60,000 nucleotides of DNA from Allorhizobium ampelinum S4 (lineage in GTDB: Bacteria > Pseudomonadota > Alphaproteobacteria > Rhizobiales > Rhizobiaceae): NCBI RefSeq assembly GCF_000016285.1, contig NC_011989.1, forward strand, positions 1 to 60,000, read 5' to 3'. Below are positions 20,263 through 30,361 of this stretch, piece after piece; position 1 is the first letter of the stretch, and each line of letters begins with the position of its first letter. The notes below the pieces were generated by a model. It ran no database searches. It was not told where the DNA came from and was given only the letters and a program-made list of their open reading frames with translations. Both the position numbers and the translations under genes were made by a program.

Positions 20263-20913
20263 ATGGAAACATCCCTTTATCTCCCTGTGAAATCGTTTCT
20301 CGAAAAAGCAGGCTATACCGTCAAAGGCGAAATCGGCGGCTGTGATCTTGTGGGCCTGAGCGCTGACGATCCATCCGTCGTGGTGATTTGCGAACTGAAA
20401 CTGAGTTTCAATCTGGAACTCATCCTTCAGGCCGTAGACCGGGCAGCCATATCCGACGAGGTCTGGATTGCCGCGAAAATCTCGGCCAAGGGCAGGGGGC
20501 GGGAGGCCGACAAGCGCTACCGCGACCTCTGCCGCCGTCTCGGCATCGGTATGCTCGGCGTCTCCGCCAGCGGCGAGGTCAGCATCATCGTCGGCTCCGT
20601 TTCGCCCATGCCACGCACCAATCCGAAACGACGCTCCCGCCTGATGCGCGAACACCAGACCCGGCGCGGCGATCCGGCGCTTGGCGGCAGCACAAGAATG
20701 CCTGTGATGACCGCCTACCGCCAGAACGCCCTTGCCTGTGCGGCAATTCTTGTCGCCGAGCCGATGCGGGTTGGCGATGTGCGCAAAGCGGTCCCTGACG
20801 CCGGAAAGATTTTGCTGTCCAATGTCTATGGTTGGTTTGAGCGGGTCGAGCGTGGGGTTTATGGATTGACGGATGGAGGACGAGACGCGCTGAGGCGATG
20901 GCCGCAGGGGTAA
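20263..20913 (+). CDS. DUF2161 family PD-(D/E)XK nuclease-like protein
   Basis: 216 aa. The N-terminal half has a restriction-endonuclease-like pattern: an aspartate in GGCDLVGLS near residue 29 and the ExK pair in VICELKLSF near residue 44, followed by a conserved helix with Q (LQAVDRA). The C-terminal part resembles a small winged-helix (residues about 145-215). DUF2161 proteins occur in many Rhizobiales and their role is unknown; nuclease activity is inferred from the motif. Start is uncertain: ATG 20263 (METSLYLP) is chosen, and GTG 20233 is an alternative; neither has a clear ribosome site. Confidence 0.78.
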   Translation: METSLYLPVKSFLEKAGYTVKGEIGGCDLVGLSADDPSVVVICELKLSFNLELILQAVDRAAISDEVWIAAKISAKGRGREADKRYRDLCRRLGIGMLGVSASGEVSIIVGSVSPMPRTNPKRRSRLMREHQTRRGDPALGGSTRMPVMTAYRQNALACAAILVAEPMRVGDVRKAVPDAGKILLSNVYGWFERVERGVYGLTDGGRDALRRWPQG

Positions 20914-21201
20914 GGGGGGGCGAATGATTTTTTGAAGACTTTTTGCTATAGGTTTGTCTGCAAAGGGGCAGATAGGACTGGCGGCTTGCAAAGTCTAAGC
21001 TTCGATAACGGCCATTGCCGGTGTATCGGAAGAAGGCAGCTTCCGGCCTCTTTTCGGTTGTTACCGTAATGAAGGTTACAACCCAACAGTCGACGCGGTC
21101 GGCGGAAGGGGCAACTATCTCAGGCCATATATTCGCAGATTAGCTGTCTGAAGCGTTATACTGGTTCGGTCGATAACATATCTGACGGTCGAGGGGGGAT
21201 T
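20914..21201. other. gene-free spacer before the AbiU2-like gene
   Basis: This 288-base spacer carries no open reading frame, tRNA or clear terminator. A small stem GGAAG/CTTCC is followed by a T-containing run near 21040-21055. It ends in the strong ribosome site GAGGGGGGAT (21191-21200) of the next gene. Confidence 0.4.
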
Positions 21202-22152
21202 TTGGGCAAACAGGCAGACGACTTACTGCTTCAGCGCATCGCAAACTGGAAGACTGCTTACACCGATGGCGCCACGGGTGTCTTGGCGGCCATTGAAGCT
21301 ATGCTGTGGGATCATGCCGCGTTCCGAACGGCAATTAGGATTGTCAATCTCGCCAGTCAACGACAGCAGGCAGAGGTTCCGGAAGGTGACGGTCCATTGC
21401 TAAATCAGATGCTTTTCGATCTATTGGCAAAGGGTTACTGGTCCAGTCTACTTCTCGGGGTCAGGAAGCTGCTCGATCCGCACCCACTTGTTGGACCTCG
21501 CGGGGTTTATTCACTTCGGGCAATCCTCAATGACGTGAAAGCTTGCCGACCTAAACTCACTCGACGAGTATACGTCGAGCATCTTCGGATGTGCCGCTAC
21601 GATCTCAACCTACTTCGACAGGAAAACTGGGAGGCCATAAGAGCTGCAACGGGAAACGCAATATGGGAGGGCGACACGGCCCTACACCTCAGCGAATCTA
21701 GTCATCGAGATTTCGATTATCTCAGCGGGGTCAAGGAAGCTGATCGGAGTGAGATCGACCTAATAGATCCCGCCGTTCTGGAATTAATCGAAACACGTCT
21801 CGCGGAACTTGATCGCATCAGCGAGCATGCCTCCAGCCACATCGCTCATGCAGGCAACGCTGAAAGTCGTCTGGGGAAGAATCTCGAGGAATTTAACATA
21901 CGCGACGCAAGGAAGGTGCTCAAAGCTCTGAAGGAGATTGGTGACCTGATCGGGCTCTGGTTTACCAACGGTGAGATTTCTAACCTAGCCGTCTATCAGG
22001 GTAACCAATTCGAAGGGCTAGACATGGTTTTGGTACCCTCAGCCGACATGCCGGTGCTAGATGCGAACTGGGATTTAATTGATCAGGATATCGAGTCATG
22101 GCGCCTAGAGCCCGACGATCTTCTTTCGGGAAATGGTTCAGTTAGCGGTTAA
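21202..22152 (+). CDS. hypothetical protein, possible AbiU2/HEPN-like
   Basis: 316 aa. No firm family was recognised. The stretch LLLGVRKLLDPHPLVGP followed by GVYSLRAILNDVK (residues about 83-115) and the later HASSHIAHAGNAESR (near residue 210) recall AbiU2-like HEPN proteins, in which an R-(4-6 residues)-H motif is an RNase site; here that motif is degenerate. The start is TTG at 21202, immediately after an excellent ribosome site. The gene is visibly richer in A/T and in codons such as ATA, CTA and TTA than its neighbours, suggesting horizontal acquisition. It sits alone between a DUF2161 gene and trxA. A role in phage defence is only a guess; other HEPN or structural proteins remain possible. 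Confidence 0.6.
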   Translation: MGKQADDLLLQRIANWKTAYTDGATGVLAAIEAMLWDHAAFRTAIRIVNLASQRQQAEVPEGDGPLLNQMLFDLLAKGYWSSLLLGVRKLLDPHPLVGPRGVYSLRAILNDVKACRPKLTRRVYVEHLRMCRYDLNLLRQENWEAIRAATGNAIWEGDTALHLSESSHRDFDYLSGVKEADRSEIDLIDPAVLELIETRLAELDRISEHASSHIAHAGNAESRLGKNLEEFNIRDARKVLKALKEIGDLIGLWFTNGEISNLAVYQGNQFEGLDMVLVPSADMPVLDANWDLIDQDIESWRLEPDDLLSGNGSVSG

Positions 22153-22323
22153 GTTAGCCCCTCGGGCAACGGCGCTTTGAAGCCAGTCAAACCACCTACC
22201 CACAAACGTGCGATCTTCCTCTATTGTGATTTGCAGAAAATGCAGGTTTAGGTCCGTCTGCTTTTTTTGCTTATGCTTGACCAAGAACGCATTCATCAGC
22301 AATTCATGTTCCTGCGTTAACCC

Positions 22324-22351
22324 CACAAAAAAAGCCCGGCAAAACCGGGCT
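22324..22351 (-). terminator. terminator of trxA
   Basis: Read on the minus strand, AGCCCGG pairs with CCGGGCT (arms 22345-22351 and 22333-22339), followed by a T-run (the A-run at 22327-22333 on the plus strand). Confidence 0.85.
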
Positions 22352-22378
22352 CCCTCGCATCAGTATTTCCCACACCAC

Positions 22379-22699
22379 TCAAGCGGCGCCGGCGATCCAG
22401 CTGGACAGAGCCGTCTTCGGGGCAGCGCCAACCTTGATGTCAGCCACTTCGCCGCCCTTGAACATGGCGAGTGTTGGGATGGAGCGGACGCCGAATTTGG
22501 CGGCGAGTTCTGGGTTTTCGTCAATATTGAGCTTGGCGATCTTGACCTTGCCAGCCATTTCCGTGGAGATTTCATCCAGGCTGGGGGCTATCATCTTGCA
22601 GGGGCCGCACCATTCGGCCCAGAAGTCCACCACGACAGGCTCTACAGACTGTAGAACTTCCGCTTCGAAATTGCTTGCATCGACTTTTACCGTAGCCAT
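22379..22699 (-). CDS. trxA: thioredoxin
   Basis: 106 aa. Small dithiol reductase of the cytosol. The active site WAEWCGPCK is at residues 27-35 and the cis-proline loop RSIPTLAMF near residue 72; both are textbook. ATG at 22699 has GGAG upstream on the minus strand. In Sinorhizobium and Agrobacterium, as remembered, trxA lies directly upstream of addA on the same strand; here the next gene is the DUF1402 protein and addA is 29 kb away on the other strand, which supports an inversion with one end in 22700-22898. Confidence 0.97.
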   Translation of the reverse strand: MATVKVDASNFEAEVLQSVEPVVVDFWAEWCGPCKMIAPSLDEISTEMAGKVKIAKLNIDENPELAAKFGVRSIPTLAMFKGGEVADIKVGAAPKTALSSWIAGAA

Positions 22700-22898
22700 T
22701 GGCTGCTCCTTGGAGAATTCCTGTTGTCACATATATGATGGTTATTGTGAGGATTTCAACTTAAAGCGCATTGCAATTGTCGGGCGTCAGCCAAGACAAA
22801 ACGTTATAGCCCCCGCGCTGATTTTTGTTTCGCGTGGCGACGCGGTCCAAATGCTTGAGTTTGCAGAGGACATTACAAAGATGAGGCTCTCACAGGGC

Positions 22899-23855
22899 CT
22901 AAAGCAGGCCTTCAAGTTCTTTCAGCCGGTCATTGACCAGCCAGCCATAGTAATTCTCTTCCGGCAGGCCGCCACGCCGTCCCAGTGCCCGGGCTCGCGC
23001 TTCGGAGTTCCCGACATTGTAAAGCGTCGCCGTCAGGCCCGGATTGTTGGAAATATCCACATTGGCATAGGTTTTATAGTCATCGATGGATTTGCGGATG
23101 ATCGCCGCGATATAGGCAAGCGAGGTATCCGGGTCCATGATGGCCTTATAGAGCCCTGCCGCATCTTTCTCGTCCAGCTTGGGATAGCCGGATGTCTGGT
23201 GGACCATGTCGGTCAGCATCAATGCCGTCAGCGGGTTGATCTGGCCAAGGCCAAAGGTTTGCCCGGCATAGAAAGGCTGGAAAAACACCGCGCTGAAGCG
23301 GTTGTTGGGAAAGCTCTTGTTGCCGACCCGCTTGCCCTGGAACTTGTCTTCCCAGACATTTTCCCGGCAGGTCCACAGCTTGGCAGAATCCTTCAACTCG
23401 GCGCAGGCGGCAAATTCCGGGCGGGCGACGAAATCATCGACATCCTCGCCATCATAGGCAAAGCGGAACGTGTGACCGGCATAGGAGGCCGCCTTTACAT
23501 AGTAGCTTTGCAATGTGTCGTAGGCATCGACATTATAGGTATGCTCACCGACCAGCGCGCCAACGATGTGGATCGGGTCGATATTATAGGCCGCCGCGGT
23601 TTTCTTGATCTTGCCGATCAACTGACGATCCTTGATCAGCAGATCGCGAATCTTCTCGTATTTCAGATCGAAGGTGGTCTTGGTTTCCTTGGTGCGCTGC
23701 TTCGATGCACCGGGAATGGGGGGCTGTTCGGCATTGCGATTGCCCGCAGGCACCATCCGCACCTCGGCAGCCTGGATTTCCGGCACGAAGGCAGCGGAAA
23801 AAGCACATGAAACCGAAAGAATAAAGACCAGAGCTAAGCGACGCACCATTTCCAT
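22899..23855 (-). CDS. DUF1402 family exported protein
   Basis: 318 aa. A hydrophobic signal segment covers residues about 6-28 (LALVFILSVSCAFSAAF) with a likely cleavage near the AEVR motif, so the protein is predicted to be periplasmic. The mature part contains ALVGEHTYNVDAYDT near residue 100 and TFGLGQINPLTALML near residue 200, a lysozyme/transglycosylase-like pattern, but DUF1402 is uncharacterised and activity is unproven. Two ATGs (23855 and 23849) are possible; the first is used. It is upstream of, and separated by, 173 bases from the hslU stop, on the same strand. Confidence 0.85.
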   Translation of the reverse strand: MEMVRRLALVFILSVSCAFSAAFVPEIQAAEVRMVPAGNRNAEQPPIPGASKQRTKETKTTFDLKYEKIRDLLIKDRQLIGKIKKTAAAYNIDPIHIVGALVGEHTYNVDAYDTLQSYYVKAASYAGHTFRFAYDGEDVDDFVARPEFAACAELKDSAKLWTCRENVWEDKFQGKRVGNKSFPNNRFSAVFFQPFYAGQTFGLGQINPLTALMLTDMVHQTSGYPKLDEKDAAGLYKAIMDPDTSLAYIAAIIRKSIDDYKTYANVDISNNPGLTATLYNVGNSEARARALGRRGGLPEENYYGWLVNDRLKELEGLL

Positions 23856-24028
23856 CCCGTATATATTGCAGATCGGAACGATGTTTCACCAACCCGATAC
23901 CGCCTTGCCCTATTACGGCGAGCGGCCCTCCTTATAGAGGGAGGGCCGGTGCTGTCGACTGTCGACCGGTCACAAGGCCGAATTAGGGCGCTGATTTACC
24001 GATTTCACCCCATTCCGGTGCGAAAACA

Positions 24029-25336
24029 TCACAGAATATAGCGCGACAGATCCGCATCGGCAGCGATTTCGCCGACATGCTCGCGCACATAGGCCGAATC
24101 GATCATCACTTTCGCCCCGCCGCGATCCGGCGCATTGAAGGAAATGTCGTAGAGCACCCGCTCCATCACCGTCTGCAAACGCCGCGCACCGATGTTTTCA
24201 ATCGAGCTGTTGAGGTTGACGGCAACATCCGCCAGTGCGTCGATGGCATCCTCGGTAAACTCGAGATCCAACTGTTCAGTGGCCATCAGCGCGATGTATT
24301 GACGAATGAGGCTGGCTTCGGTTTCCGTCAAAATCCGGCGGAAGTCTTCCTTGGTCAGTGCCTTTAGCTCAACGCGGATCGGCAAACGGCCCTGCAATTC
24401 CGGCAGCAGGTCGGATGGCTTGGAGACATGGAAGGCCCCGGATGCGATAAACAGGATGTGGTCGGTCTTCACTGGCCCGTATTTGGTCGCAACCGTCGTG
24501 CCTTCCACCAGGGGCAGCAGGTCGCGCTGCACACCTTCGCGCGAAACACCCGCACCCATGGCGCCTTCGCGGTTGGCGATCTTGTCGATTTCGTCCAGGA
24601 AGACGATGCCGTCGTTTTCAACCGATTTCACCGCTTCACGCTGGATCACTTCATTGTCGATCAGCTTGTCGGATTCGTCACGGATCAGATCGGCGTAAGA
24701 GGTCTTGACGGTGGTGCGGACCTTCTTGGTGCGGCCGCCCATCGCTTTGCCAAACATGTCGGACAGGTTGAGAATGCCGACATTGGCCCCCGGCATGCCG
24801 GGAATCTCAAAGCCCGGCATGCCGGAGCTTGTCTCCGCAACCTCGATATCGATTTCCTTGTCGTCCAGCTCTCCAGCCCGCAGTTTCTTGCGGAAGCTAT
24901 CGCGGGTGGCAGGTGAGGCCGTTGCCCCAACCAGCGCATCCAGCACCCGCTCCTCGGCACCGGCATGGGCCTTGGCTTCCACCTCCAGCCGCTTCTTTTC
25001 CTTGATCAGGCCGATGCCGATTTCCACGAGATCACGGATGATCTGCTCCACGTCGCGGCCGACATAGCCAACCTCGGTGAATTTTGTGGCCTCGACCTTG
25101 ATGAAGGGCGCGCCAGCCAGTTTGGCGAGGCGTCGGGAGATTTCGGTCTTGCCGACGCCGGTCGGGCCGATCATCAGGATGTTCTTGGGCATGACCTCGT
25201 CGCGCAGGCTCTCATCGAGCTGCTGGCGGCGCCAGCGGTTGCGCAGCGCAATCGCCACGGCACGCTTTGCATCGTTCTGACCAATAATATAGCGGTCCAG
25301 TTCCGAGACGATTTCGCGGGGTGAAAAAGTTGTCAT
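24029..25336 (-). CDS. hslU: HslU ATPase of the HslVU protease
   Basis: 435 aa. AAA+ unfoldase that feeds substrates into HslV. The Walker A motif GPTGVGKTE is near residue 62, the pore segment [13 protein letters not shown] near residue 86 and Walker [13 protein letters not shown] near residue 250. The I-domain is in the middle and the C-terminus DLSRYIL is the conserved tail that docks in HslV. ATG at 25336 is chosen because [13 protein letters not shown] is the family start; the reading frame extends upstream into hslV only as a shadow. It lies 37 bases after hslV, one operon. Confidence 0.97.
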   Translation of the reverse strand: MTTFSPREIVSELDRYIIGQNDAKRAVAIALRNRWRRQQLDESLRDEVMPKNILMIGPTGVGKTEISRRLAKLAGAPFIKVEATKFTEVGYVGRDVEQIIRDLVEIGIGLIKEKKRLEVEAKAHAGAEERVLDALVGATASPATRDSFRKKLRAGELDDKEIDIEVAETSSGMPGFEIPGMPGANVGILNLSDMFGKAMGGRTKKVRTTVKTSYADLIRDESDKLIDNEVIQREAVKSVENDGIVFLDEIDKIANREGAMGAGVSREGVQRDLLPLVEGTTVATKYGPVKTDHILFIASGAFHVSKPSDLLPELQGRLPIRVELKALTKEDFRRILTETEASLIRQYIALMATEQLDLEFTEDAIDALADVAVNLNSSIENIGARRLQTVMERVLYDISFNAPDRGGAKVMIDSAYVREHVGEIAADADLSRYIL

Positions 25337-25373
25337 TGAGATTACACCTGGGAAGAGGGGAGAAGAAGAGCAG

Positions 25374-25934
25374 TCAGTTGGCGCTTTCCAGCGTTTCGAC
25401 CAGCACGTTTTCATTGGTATAGACGCAGATATCGGCGGCGATCTTCATGGCCTTGCGGGCCACTTCTTCCGCCGACTTTTCGGTATCCATCAAGGCCAGA
25501 GCCGCAGCCAGCGCGTAATTGCCGCCCGAACCGATGGCAATCGTGCCGTGTTCGGGTTCCAGCACATCGCCATTGCCGGTAATCGCCAGTGTCACCGTCT
25601 TATCGGCCACCAGCATCATCGCTTCCAGATTGCGCAGATATTTGTCGGTGCGCCAGTCCTTGGCAAGCTCGACGGCGGCGCGCATCAACTGGCCGGGATA
25701 TTGCTCCAGCTTCTTTTCCAGCCGCTCCAGCAGGGTGAAGGCATCCGCCGTCGCTCCGGCAAAACCGGCGATCACCTCGCCCTTGCCAATGCGGCGCACC
25801 TTGCGGGCATTGCCCTTCATCACGGTCTGGCCAAGGCTGACCTGTCCGTCACCGGCCATCACCACCATGCCGCCCTTGCGCACCGTGATGATCGTGGTGC
25901 CATGCATGGTTCCATAGGGATTATGTTCGCTCAT
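25374..25934 (-). CDS. hslV: HslV peptidase of the HslVU protease
   Basis: 186 aa. Proteasome-like threonine peptidase forming a double hexamer. The processed N-terminal threonine is in [13 protein letters not shown] near residue 12, so a propeptide of about 11 residues is removed, longer than the single methionine of E. coli HslV but usual in rhizobia. [18 protein letters not shown] and [17 protein letters not shown] are family hallmarks, and [13 protein letters not shown] is near residue 136. ATG at 25934 is preferred to one 30 bases upstream. It reads away from hisB; 25935-26128 is the shared promoter region. Confidence 0.96.
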   Translation of the reverse strand: MSEHNPYGTMHGTTIITVRKGGMVVMAGDGQVSLGQTVMKGNARKVRRIGKGEVIAGFAGATADAFTLLERLEKKLEQYPGQLMRAAVELAKDWRTDKYLRNLEAMMLVADKTVTLAITGNGDVLEPEHGTIAIGSGGNYALAAALALMDTEKSAEEVARKAMKIAADICVYTNENVLVETLESAN

Positions 25935-26128
25935 ATCGATCCGTTCCAGTCCATCGCCGTCCAATCCGGCGCTTCGATTGACCTTTATGTAAGCGGCTAA
26001 AACACAATTGCAAACGCCAAGACGGTTGGTCGCTATCCCGATGCCGGATCGCCGAAAAACCCGGCTCGTCCTGCTGGATATTTCAACTCCTGCCTGATAA
26101 GGAACGACATCTTTTCAAGGAGAAGGCC

Positions 26129-26725
26129 ATGGCAGAGAGCCGCAGCGCCAGCATTTCGCGCAAGACCAATGAAACCTCGGTCTCGGTTTCCGTCACTATC
26201 GACGGCACTGGCACTTCGAAGATTTCGACGGGGGTCGGTTTTTTCGACCATATGCTGGACCAGCTCAGCCGCCATTCGCTGATCGATATGGATATCGACG
26301 TCACCGGCGACCTGCATATCGACGATCATCACACCGTCGAAGACACCGGCATTGCTATCGGCCAGGCGATTTCCAAGGCATTGGGCGACCGGCGCGGCAT
26401 TGTTCGTTATGCCTCGATCGATCTTGCCATGGACGAGACGATGACCAAGGCGGCCATTGATGTTTCGGGACGGCCTTTTCTGGTTTGGAACGTCGCCTTT
26501 TCGGCACCGAAGATCGGCACATTCGACACCGAACTGGTACGGGAGTTTTTTCAGGCGCTGGCGCAAAATGCCGGTATTACCCTGCATATCCTCAATCATT
26601 ATGGCGCTAATAACCATCATATCGCCGAAACCTGCTTCAAGGCCGTCGCCCGCGCCCTGCGCAGCGCGACCGAAATTGACCCCCGCCAGGCGGGCCGCAT
26701 TCCGTCTACCAAGGGAATGCTGTAA
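26129..26725 (+). CDS. hisB: imidazoleglycerol-phosphate dehydratase
   Basis: 198 aa, monofunctional HisB. Dehydrates imidazole glycerol phosphate in histidine synthesis. The metal-binding histidine clusters [14 protein letters not shown] near residue 38 and [14 protein letters not shown] near residue 68, and the later [10 protein letters not shown] near residue 170, are complete. A clear AAGGAG lies at 26117-26122. It heads a five-gene run hisB-hisH-hisA-hisF-hisE with short spacers, then coaA. Confidence 0.97.
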   Translation: MAESRSASISRKTNETSVSVSVTIDGTGTSKISTGVGFFDHMLDQLSRHSLIDMDIDVTGDLHIDDHHTVEDTGIAIGQAISKALGDRRGIVRYASIDLAMDETMTKAAIDVSGRPFLVWNVAFSAPKIGTFDTELVREFFQALAQNAGITLHILNHYGANNHHIAETCFKAVARALRSATEIDPRQAGRIPSTKGML

Positions 26726-26752
26726 ACGATCAAGTTGAGGATCTGAGCCTCC

Positions 26753-27403
26753 ATGCGTGTTGTGATTATTGACTACGGATCGGGCAATCTGCGCTCCGCC
26801 ACCAAGGCGTTCGAGCGGGCCTCCCGGGAATCCGGCCTTGATGCCGAAATCGAACTGACCGACAAGGCAGACCGGGTGGCAACCGCCGACCGGATCGTGC
26901 TGCCCGGCGTCGGTGCCTATGCCGATTGCAAGCGGGGCCTCGATGCCGTGCCAGGCATGCATGAAGCGCTGGTCGAAGCGGTCGAGGTCAAGGCCCGCCC
27001 CTTCCTCGGCATCTGCGTCGGCATGCAGTTGATGTCGTCGCGCGGATTGGAAAAGACCGTGACTGAAGGCCTCGACTGGATCAAGGGCGATGTGGTGGAA
27101 ATGACCCCTTCCGATCCGGGCCTGAAGATCCCGCAGATCGGCTGGAACACGCTGACGCTTGCCCGTCCGCATCCGCTATTTGACGGGATTGCCACCGGCA
27201 ATGACGGGTTGCATGCCTATTTCGTCCATTCCTACCATCTGGCGGCCAGCAATGCCGATGAGGTCATTGCCACGACCGACTATGGCGGCCCGATGACCGC
27301 TTTTGTGGGACGTGACAATATGGCCGGCGCGCAATTCCATCCGGAAAAGAGCCAGTCTCTAGGCCTCCAGCTGATTTCTAATTTTCTCAATTGGGCGCCG
27401 TGA
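26753..27403 (+). CDS. hisH: imidazole glycerol phosphate synthase, glutaminase subunit
   Basis: 216 aa. Class I glutamine amidotransferase that supplies ammonia to HisF. The nucleophile cysteine is in [11 protein letters not shown] near residue 85; the catalytic His-Glu pair is in [10 protein letters not shown] near residue 194; the oxyanion and ammonia-path residues PGVGAYADC near residue 51 are also visible. The ATG at 26753 follows TTGAGGATC. The heterodimer with HisF, three genes away, makes IGP and AICAR from PRFAR. Confidence 0.96.
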   Translation: MRVVIIDYGSGNLRSATKAFERASRESGLDAEIELTDKADRVATADRIVLPGVGAYADCKRGLDAVPGMHEALVEAVEVKARPFLGICVGMQLMSSRGLEKTVTEGLDWIKGDVVEMTPSDPGLKIPQIGWNTLTLARPHPLFDGIATGNDGLHAYFVHSYHLAASNADEVIATTDYGGPMTAFVGRDNMAGAQFHPEKSQSLGLQLISNFLNWAP

Positions 27404-27427
27404 GCCCGTGCCGATGGATAGCATACG

Positions 27428-28162
27428 ATGATCCTCTTTCCCGCCATCGACCTTAAAGACGGCCAATGCGTTCGCCTCAAGCTGGGCGATATGGAGCAAG
27501 CCACTGTCTACAATCCCGACCCCGGCGCGCAGGCCAAGGCCTTTGAAGACCAGGGCTTTGAATGGCTGCATGTTGTTGATCTGAACGGCGCCTTTGCCGG
27601 TGAAAGCGTTAATGGCGCAGCGGTGGATGCCATTCTCAAGGCGACGAAAAATCCGGTCCAGCTGGGCGGCGGCATTCGCAGTCTTGCTCATATCGAAACC
27701 TGGCTTCAGCATGGCTTGTCGCGCGTCATTCTCGGCACGGTCGCCGTGCGTGATCCGGCGCTGGTGATTGAGGCCTGCAAGCTTTTCCCCGGCAAGATCG
27801 CGGTTGGCATCGATGCCAAGGGTGGCAAGGTGGCCGTGGAAGGTTGGGCGGAGGCTTCTGAGCTTGGCGTGGTTGAGCTGGCAAAGAAGTTTGAAGGCGC
27901 AGGCGTTGCGGCAATCATCTATACGGATATCGACAGGGACGGCATTCTGACCGGAATAAACTGGGAGTCGACGCTGGAACTGGCGGATGCGGTTTCCATC
28001 CCTGTCATCGCGTCGGGCGGGCTTGCGTCAATAGAGGATATCCGCCGGATGCTGGAGCCGGATGCGCGCAAACTGGAAGGTGCAATTTCCGGTCGCGCCC
28101 TTTATGATGGACGGATCGATCCGGCGGAAGCGCTGGCCTTGATTCAAGCTGCCAAGGGCTGA
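27428..28162 (+). CDS. hisA: ProFAR isomerase
   Basis: 244 aa. TIM-barrel isomerase that opens the phosphoribosyl ring in histidine synthesis. The N-terminal aspartate motif [14 protein letters not shown] is at residues 4-17, and the second catalytic-type aspartate is in YTDIDRDG near residue 165. The phosphate loops GGGIRS near residue 79 and ASGGLAS near residue 198 complete it. Close homology to HisF next door reflects the shared ancestral duplication. Confidence 0.96.
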   Translation: MILFPAIDLKDGQCVRLKLGDMEQATVYNPDPGAQAKAFEDQGFEWLHVVDLNGAFAGESVNGAAVDAILKATKNPVQLGGGIRSLAHIETWLQHGLSRVILGTVAVRDPALVIEACKLFPGKIAVGIDAKGGKVAVEGWAEASELGVVELAKKFEGAGVAAIIYTDIDRDGILTGINWESTLELADAVSIPVIASGGLASIEDIRRMLEPDARKLEGAISGRALYDGRIDPAEALALIQAAKG

Positions 28163-28175
28163 GGGGAAGCATTTT

Positions 28176-28970
28176 ATGACACTCAAGGCCCGCATTATTC
28201 CTTGTCTCGACGTGAAGGATGGCCGCGTCGTCAAGGGCGTGAACTTTGTCGATCTCATTGATGCCGGTGATCCGGTCGAAGCGGCCAAGGCCTATGACGC
28301 TGCCGGTGCCGATGAGCTGTGTTTTCTGGACATTACCGCCTCATCCGATAATCGCGAGACGATTTTTGATGTCGTCGCCCGCACCGCAGATCATTGCTTC
28401 ATGCCGGTCACGGTGGGGGGCGGTGTGCGGGCGGTCGGCGATATTCGCAAGCTGCTGCTGGCCGGTGCCGATAAGGTTTCAATCAACTCGGCAGCCGTGA
28501 GTAATCCCGATTTTGTCGCCGAAGCCGCCGATAAATTCGGCAATCAATGTATTGTGGTTTCGATTGATGCAAAACGTCGCCGAAGCCAGGCCAGCGGTGG
28601 CGATAATCTCAGCGCCTGGGAGATTTATACCCATGGAGGGCGCAACGCGACCGGCATTGACGCTGTCGAATTTGCGGTCAAAATGGTCGAGCGCGGCGCA
28701 GGCGAATTGCTGGTCACGTCAATGGATCGTGACGGCACCAAAAGCGGTTATGATTTGGAACTGACCCGTGCCATCGCAGACGCGGTTCGGGTGCCGGTGA
28801 TTGCCTCTGGCGGTGTCGGCACACTGGACGATCTGGTGGCGGGCGTCAGGCAAGGCCATGCCACTGCCGTTCTGGCGGCCTCGATTTTCCATTTCGGCAC
28901 GTATTCGATTGCGGAAGCCAAGGCCCATATGGCCAATGCCGGTATCCCCATGCGTCTCGACAAGGCCTGA
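28176..28970 (+). CDS. hisF: imidazole glycerol phosphate synthase, cyclase subunit
   Basis: 264 aa. Uses ammonia from HisH to cyclise PRFAR to imidazole glycerol phosphate and AICAR. The catalytic aspartates are in [17 protein letters not shown] near residue 11 and [10 protein letters not shown] near residue 130; phosphate-binding loops GGGVRA near residue 82 and ASGGVG near residue 210 are present. An insertion-like segment [15 protein letters not shown] near residue 133 is slightly longer than in E. coli, as is common in alphaproteobacteria. Confidence 0.97.
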   Translation: MTLKARIIPCLDVKDGRVVKGVNFVDLIDAGDPVEAAKAYDAAGADELCFLDITASSDNRETIFDVVARTADHCFMPVTVGGGVRAVGDIRKLLLAGADKVSINSAAVSNPDFVAEAADKFGNQCIVVSIDAKRRRSQASGGDNLSAWEIYTHGGRNATGIDAVEFAVKMVERGAGELLVTSMDRDGTKSGYDLELTRAIADAVRVPVIASGGVGTLDDLVAGVRQGHATAVLAASIFHFGTYSIAEAKAHMANAGIPMRLDKA

Positions 28971-28982
28971 AAGGGCAATTTT

Positions 28983-29297
28983 ATGAGCACATTCACGCTG
29001 TCCGATTTGGAGGCCATTGTTGCCATCCGCGCCAAGGCCTCGCCGGACGAAAGCTGGACGGCAAAGCTGGTGACGGCAGGCCAGGACAAGGCCGCCAAGA
29101 AGCTTGGCGAAGAGGCTATTGAGGCCGTGATGGCAGCGGTCAAAAATGATCGCGCCAACCTGATCTATGAGAGTGCCGATTTGCTTTATCACCTGTTGGT
29201 CGTATTGAAAATTGCCGATATCCCGATAGAAACGGTGATGGAAGAGTTGCAACGGCGCACTGCCCAATCGGGCCTCAGCGAAAAGGCCAGTCGGTAG
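28983..29297 (+). CDS. hisE: phosphoribosyl-ATP pyrophosphatase
   Basis: 104 aa. All-alpha NTP pyrophosphohydrolase that converts PR-ATP to PR-AMP. The metal-binding helix motif [14 protein letters not shown] near residue 38 and [14 protein letters not shown] near residue 60 are conserved. It is monofunctional; HisI is encoded elsewhere. It begins 12 bases after hisF and ends 5 bases before coaA, so the transcript probably continues into coaA. Confidence 0.96.
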   Translation: MSTFTLSDLEAIVAIRAKASPDESWTAKLVTAGQDKAAKKLGEEAIEAVMAAVKNDRANLIYESADLLYHLLVVLKIADIPIETVMEELQRRTAQSGLSEKASR

Positions 29298-29302
29298 GAC
29301 AC

Positions 29303-30295
29303 ATGACGACAGCGATCAGGCAGGCCGAGGGGGAGGAAGCCCTTGATCATTTCCAGGTAGGCAGCTACTCGCCCTATCTGTTCTTTTCGTCGGAGGAATG
29401 GGCGCGGTTTCGGGCCGATACGCCGCTCACTCTGACGCTGGACGAAGTACATCGCCTGCGATCCATCGATGACCCGATTGATCTTGCCGAGGTACGGCGG
29501 ATCTATCTGGCGCTGTCACGGCTGTTATCCTCGCATGTCGAATCGTCTCAATTGCTGTTTGAGCAGCGCAACCGCTTTCTCAGCACCAATGTGACCAAGA
29601 CGCCGTTTATTATCGGTATTGCCGGATCGGTGGCGGTGGGCAAATCCACCACGGCGCGCGTGCTGAAGGAGCTTTTGGCCCGCTGGCCGTCCAGCCCGAA
29701 AGTCGATCTGGTCACCACCGATGGCTTTTTGTATTCGAACGCAACGCTGGTGCGTGACAACAAGCTCAATCGCAAAGGGTTTCCCGAGAGTTACGATACG
29801 GCGGCCCTGCTGCGGTTTCTGTCGGCCATCAAGGCCGGGCAACAGAATGTCAAGGCGCCGCGCTATTCGCATCTGACCTATGACGTGCTGCCTGATCAGC
29901 ATACCATCATCGACCGCCCGGATATCCTGATTTTCGAGGGCATCAATGTGCTGCAATCGCGCGATCTGCCGCGAGATGGCAAGATCGTGCCGATGGTCTC
30001 GGATTTCTTCGACTTCTCGATCTATATCGATGCCGAGGAAAGCCTGATCCATAATTGGTATGTCAAACGGTTCATGAAGCTGCGCCAAACGGCCTTCCGC
30101 GATCCGAATTCCTACTTTCACCGTTATGCGACGATCAGCGAAGATGAAGCTTCAACCATTGCCGAAAATCTCTGGAGCCACATCAACCTGATCAATCTGC
30201 GCGACAATATCCAGCCGACCCGGCCCCGGGCCGATTTGATCCTGCGTAAGGGAGAAAATCATCTGGTTGAACAGGTGGCGCTGCGAAAATTATAG
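29303..30295 (+). CDS. coaA: pantothenate kinase (type I)
   Basis: 330 aa. Phosphorylates pantothenate, the first and controlled step of CoA synthesis. The P-loop [17 protein letters not shown] is near residue 104, [10 protein letters not shown] near residue 139, and YYDVLP-like [21 protein letters not shown] spans residues about 193-213, matching bacterial type I CoaA. The ATG is five bases after hisE. The his-coaA linkage is conserved in rhizobia as I recall and has no obvious metabolic logic. Confidence 0.96.
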   Translation: MTTAIRQAEGEEALDHFQVGSYSPYLFFSSEEWARFRADTPLTLTLDEVHRLRSIDDPIDLAEVRRIYLALSRLLSSHVESSQLLFEQRNRFLSTNVTKTPFIIGIAGSVAVGKSTTARVLKELLARWPSSPKVDLVTTDGFLYSNATLVRDNKLNRKGFPESYDTAALLRFLSAIKAGQQNVKAPRYSHLTYDVLPDQHTIIDRPDILIFEGINVLQSRDLPRDGKIVPMVSDFFDFSIYIDAEESLIHNWYVKRFMKLRQTAFRDPNSYFHRYATISEDEASTIAENLWSHINLINLRDNIQPTRPRADLILRKGENHLVEQVALRKL

Positions 30296-30361
30296 GGCAC
30301 TGCGCCCATCTATTATTATAGATTGATGTTTTCATGAGGTTTTATCTCTGGGAGGAGAGTT

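Noticed and set aside
22138..22326. 62-residue open frame on the minus strand
   Set aside because: Overlaps the end of the AbiU2-like gene and the trxA terminator area; no ribosome site or family match.
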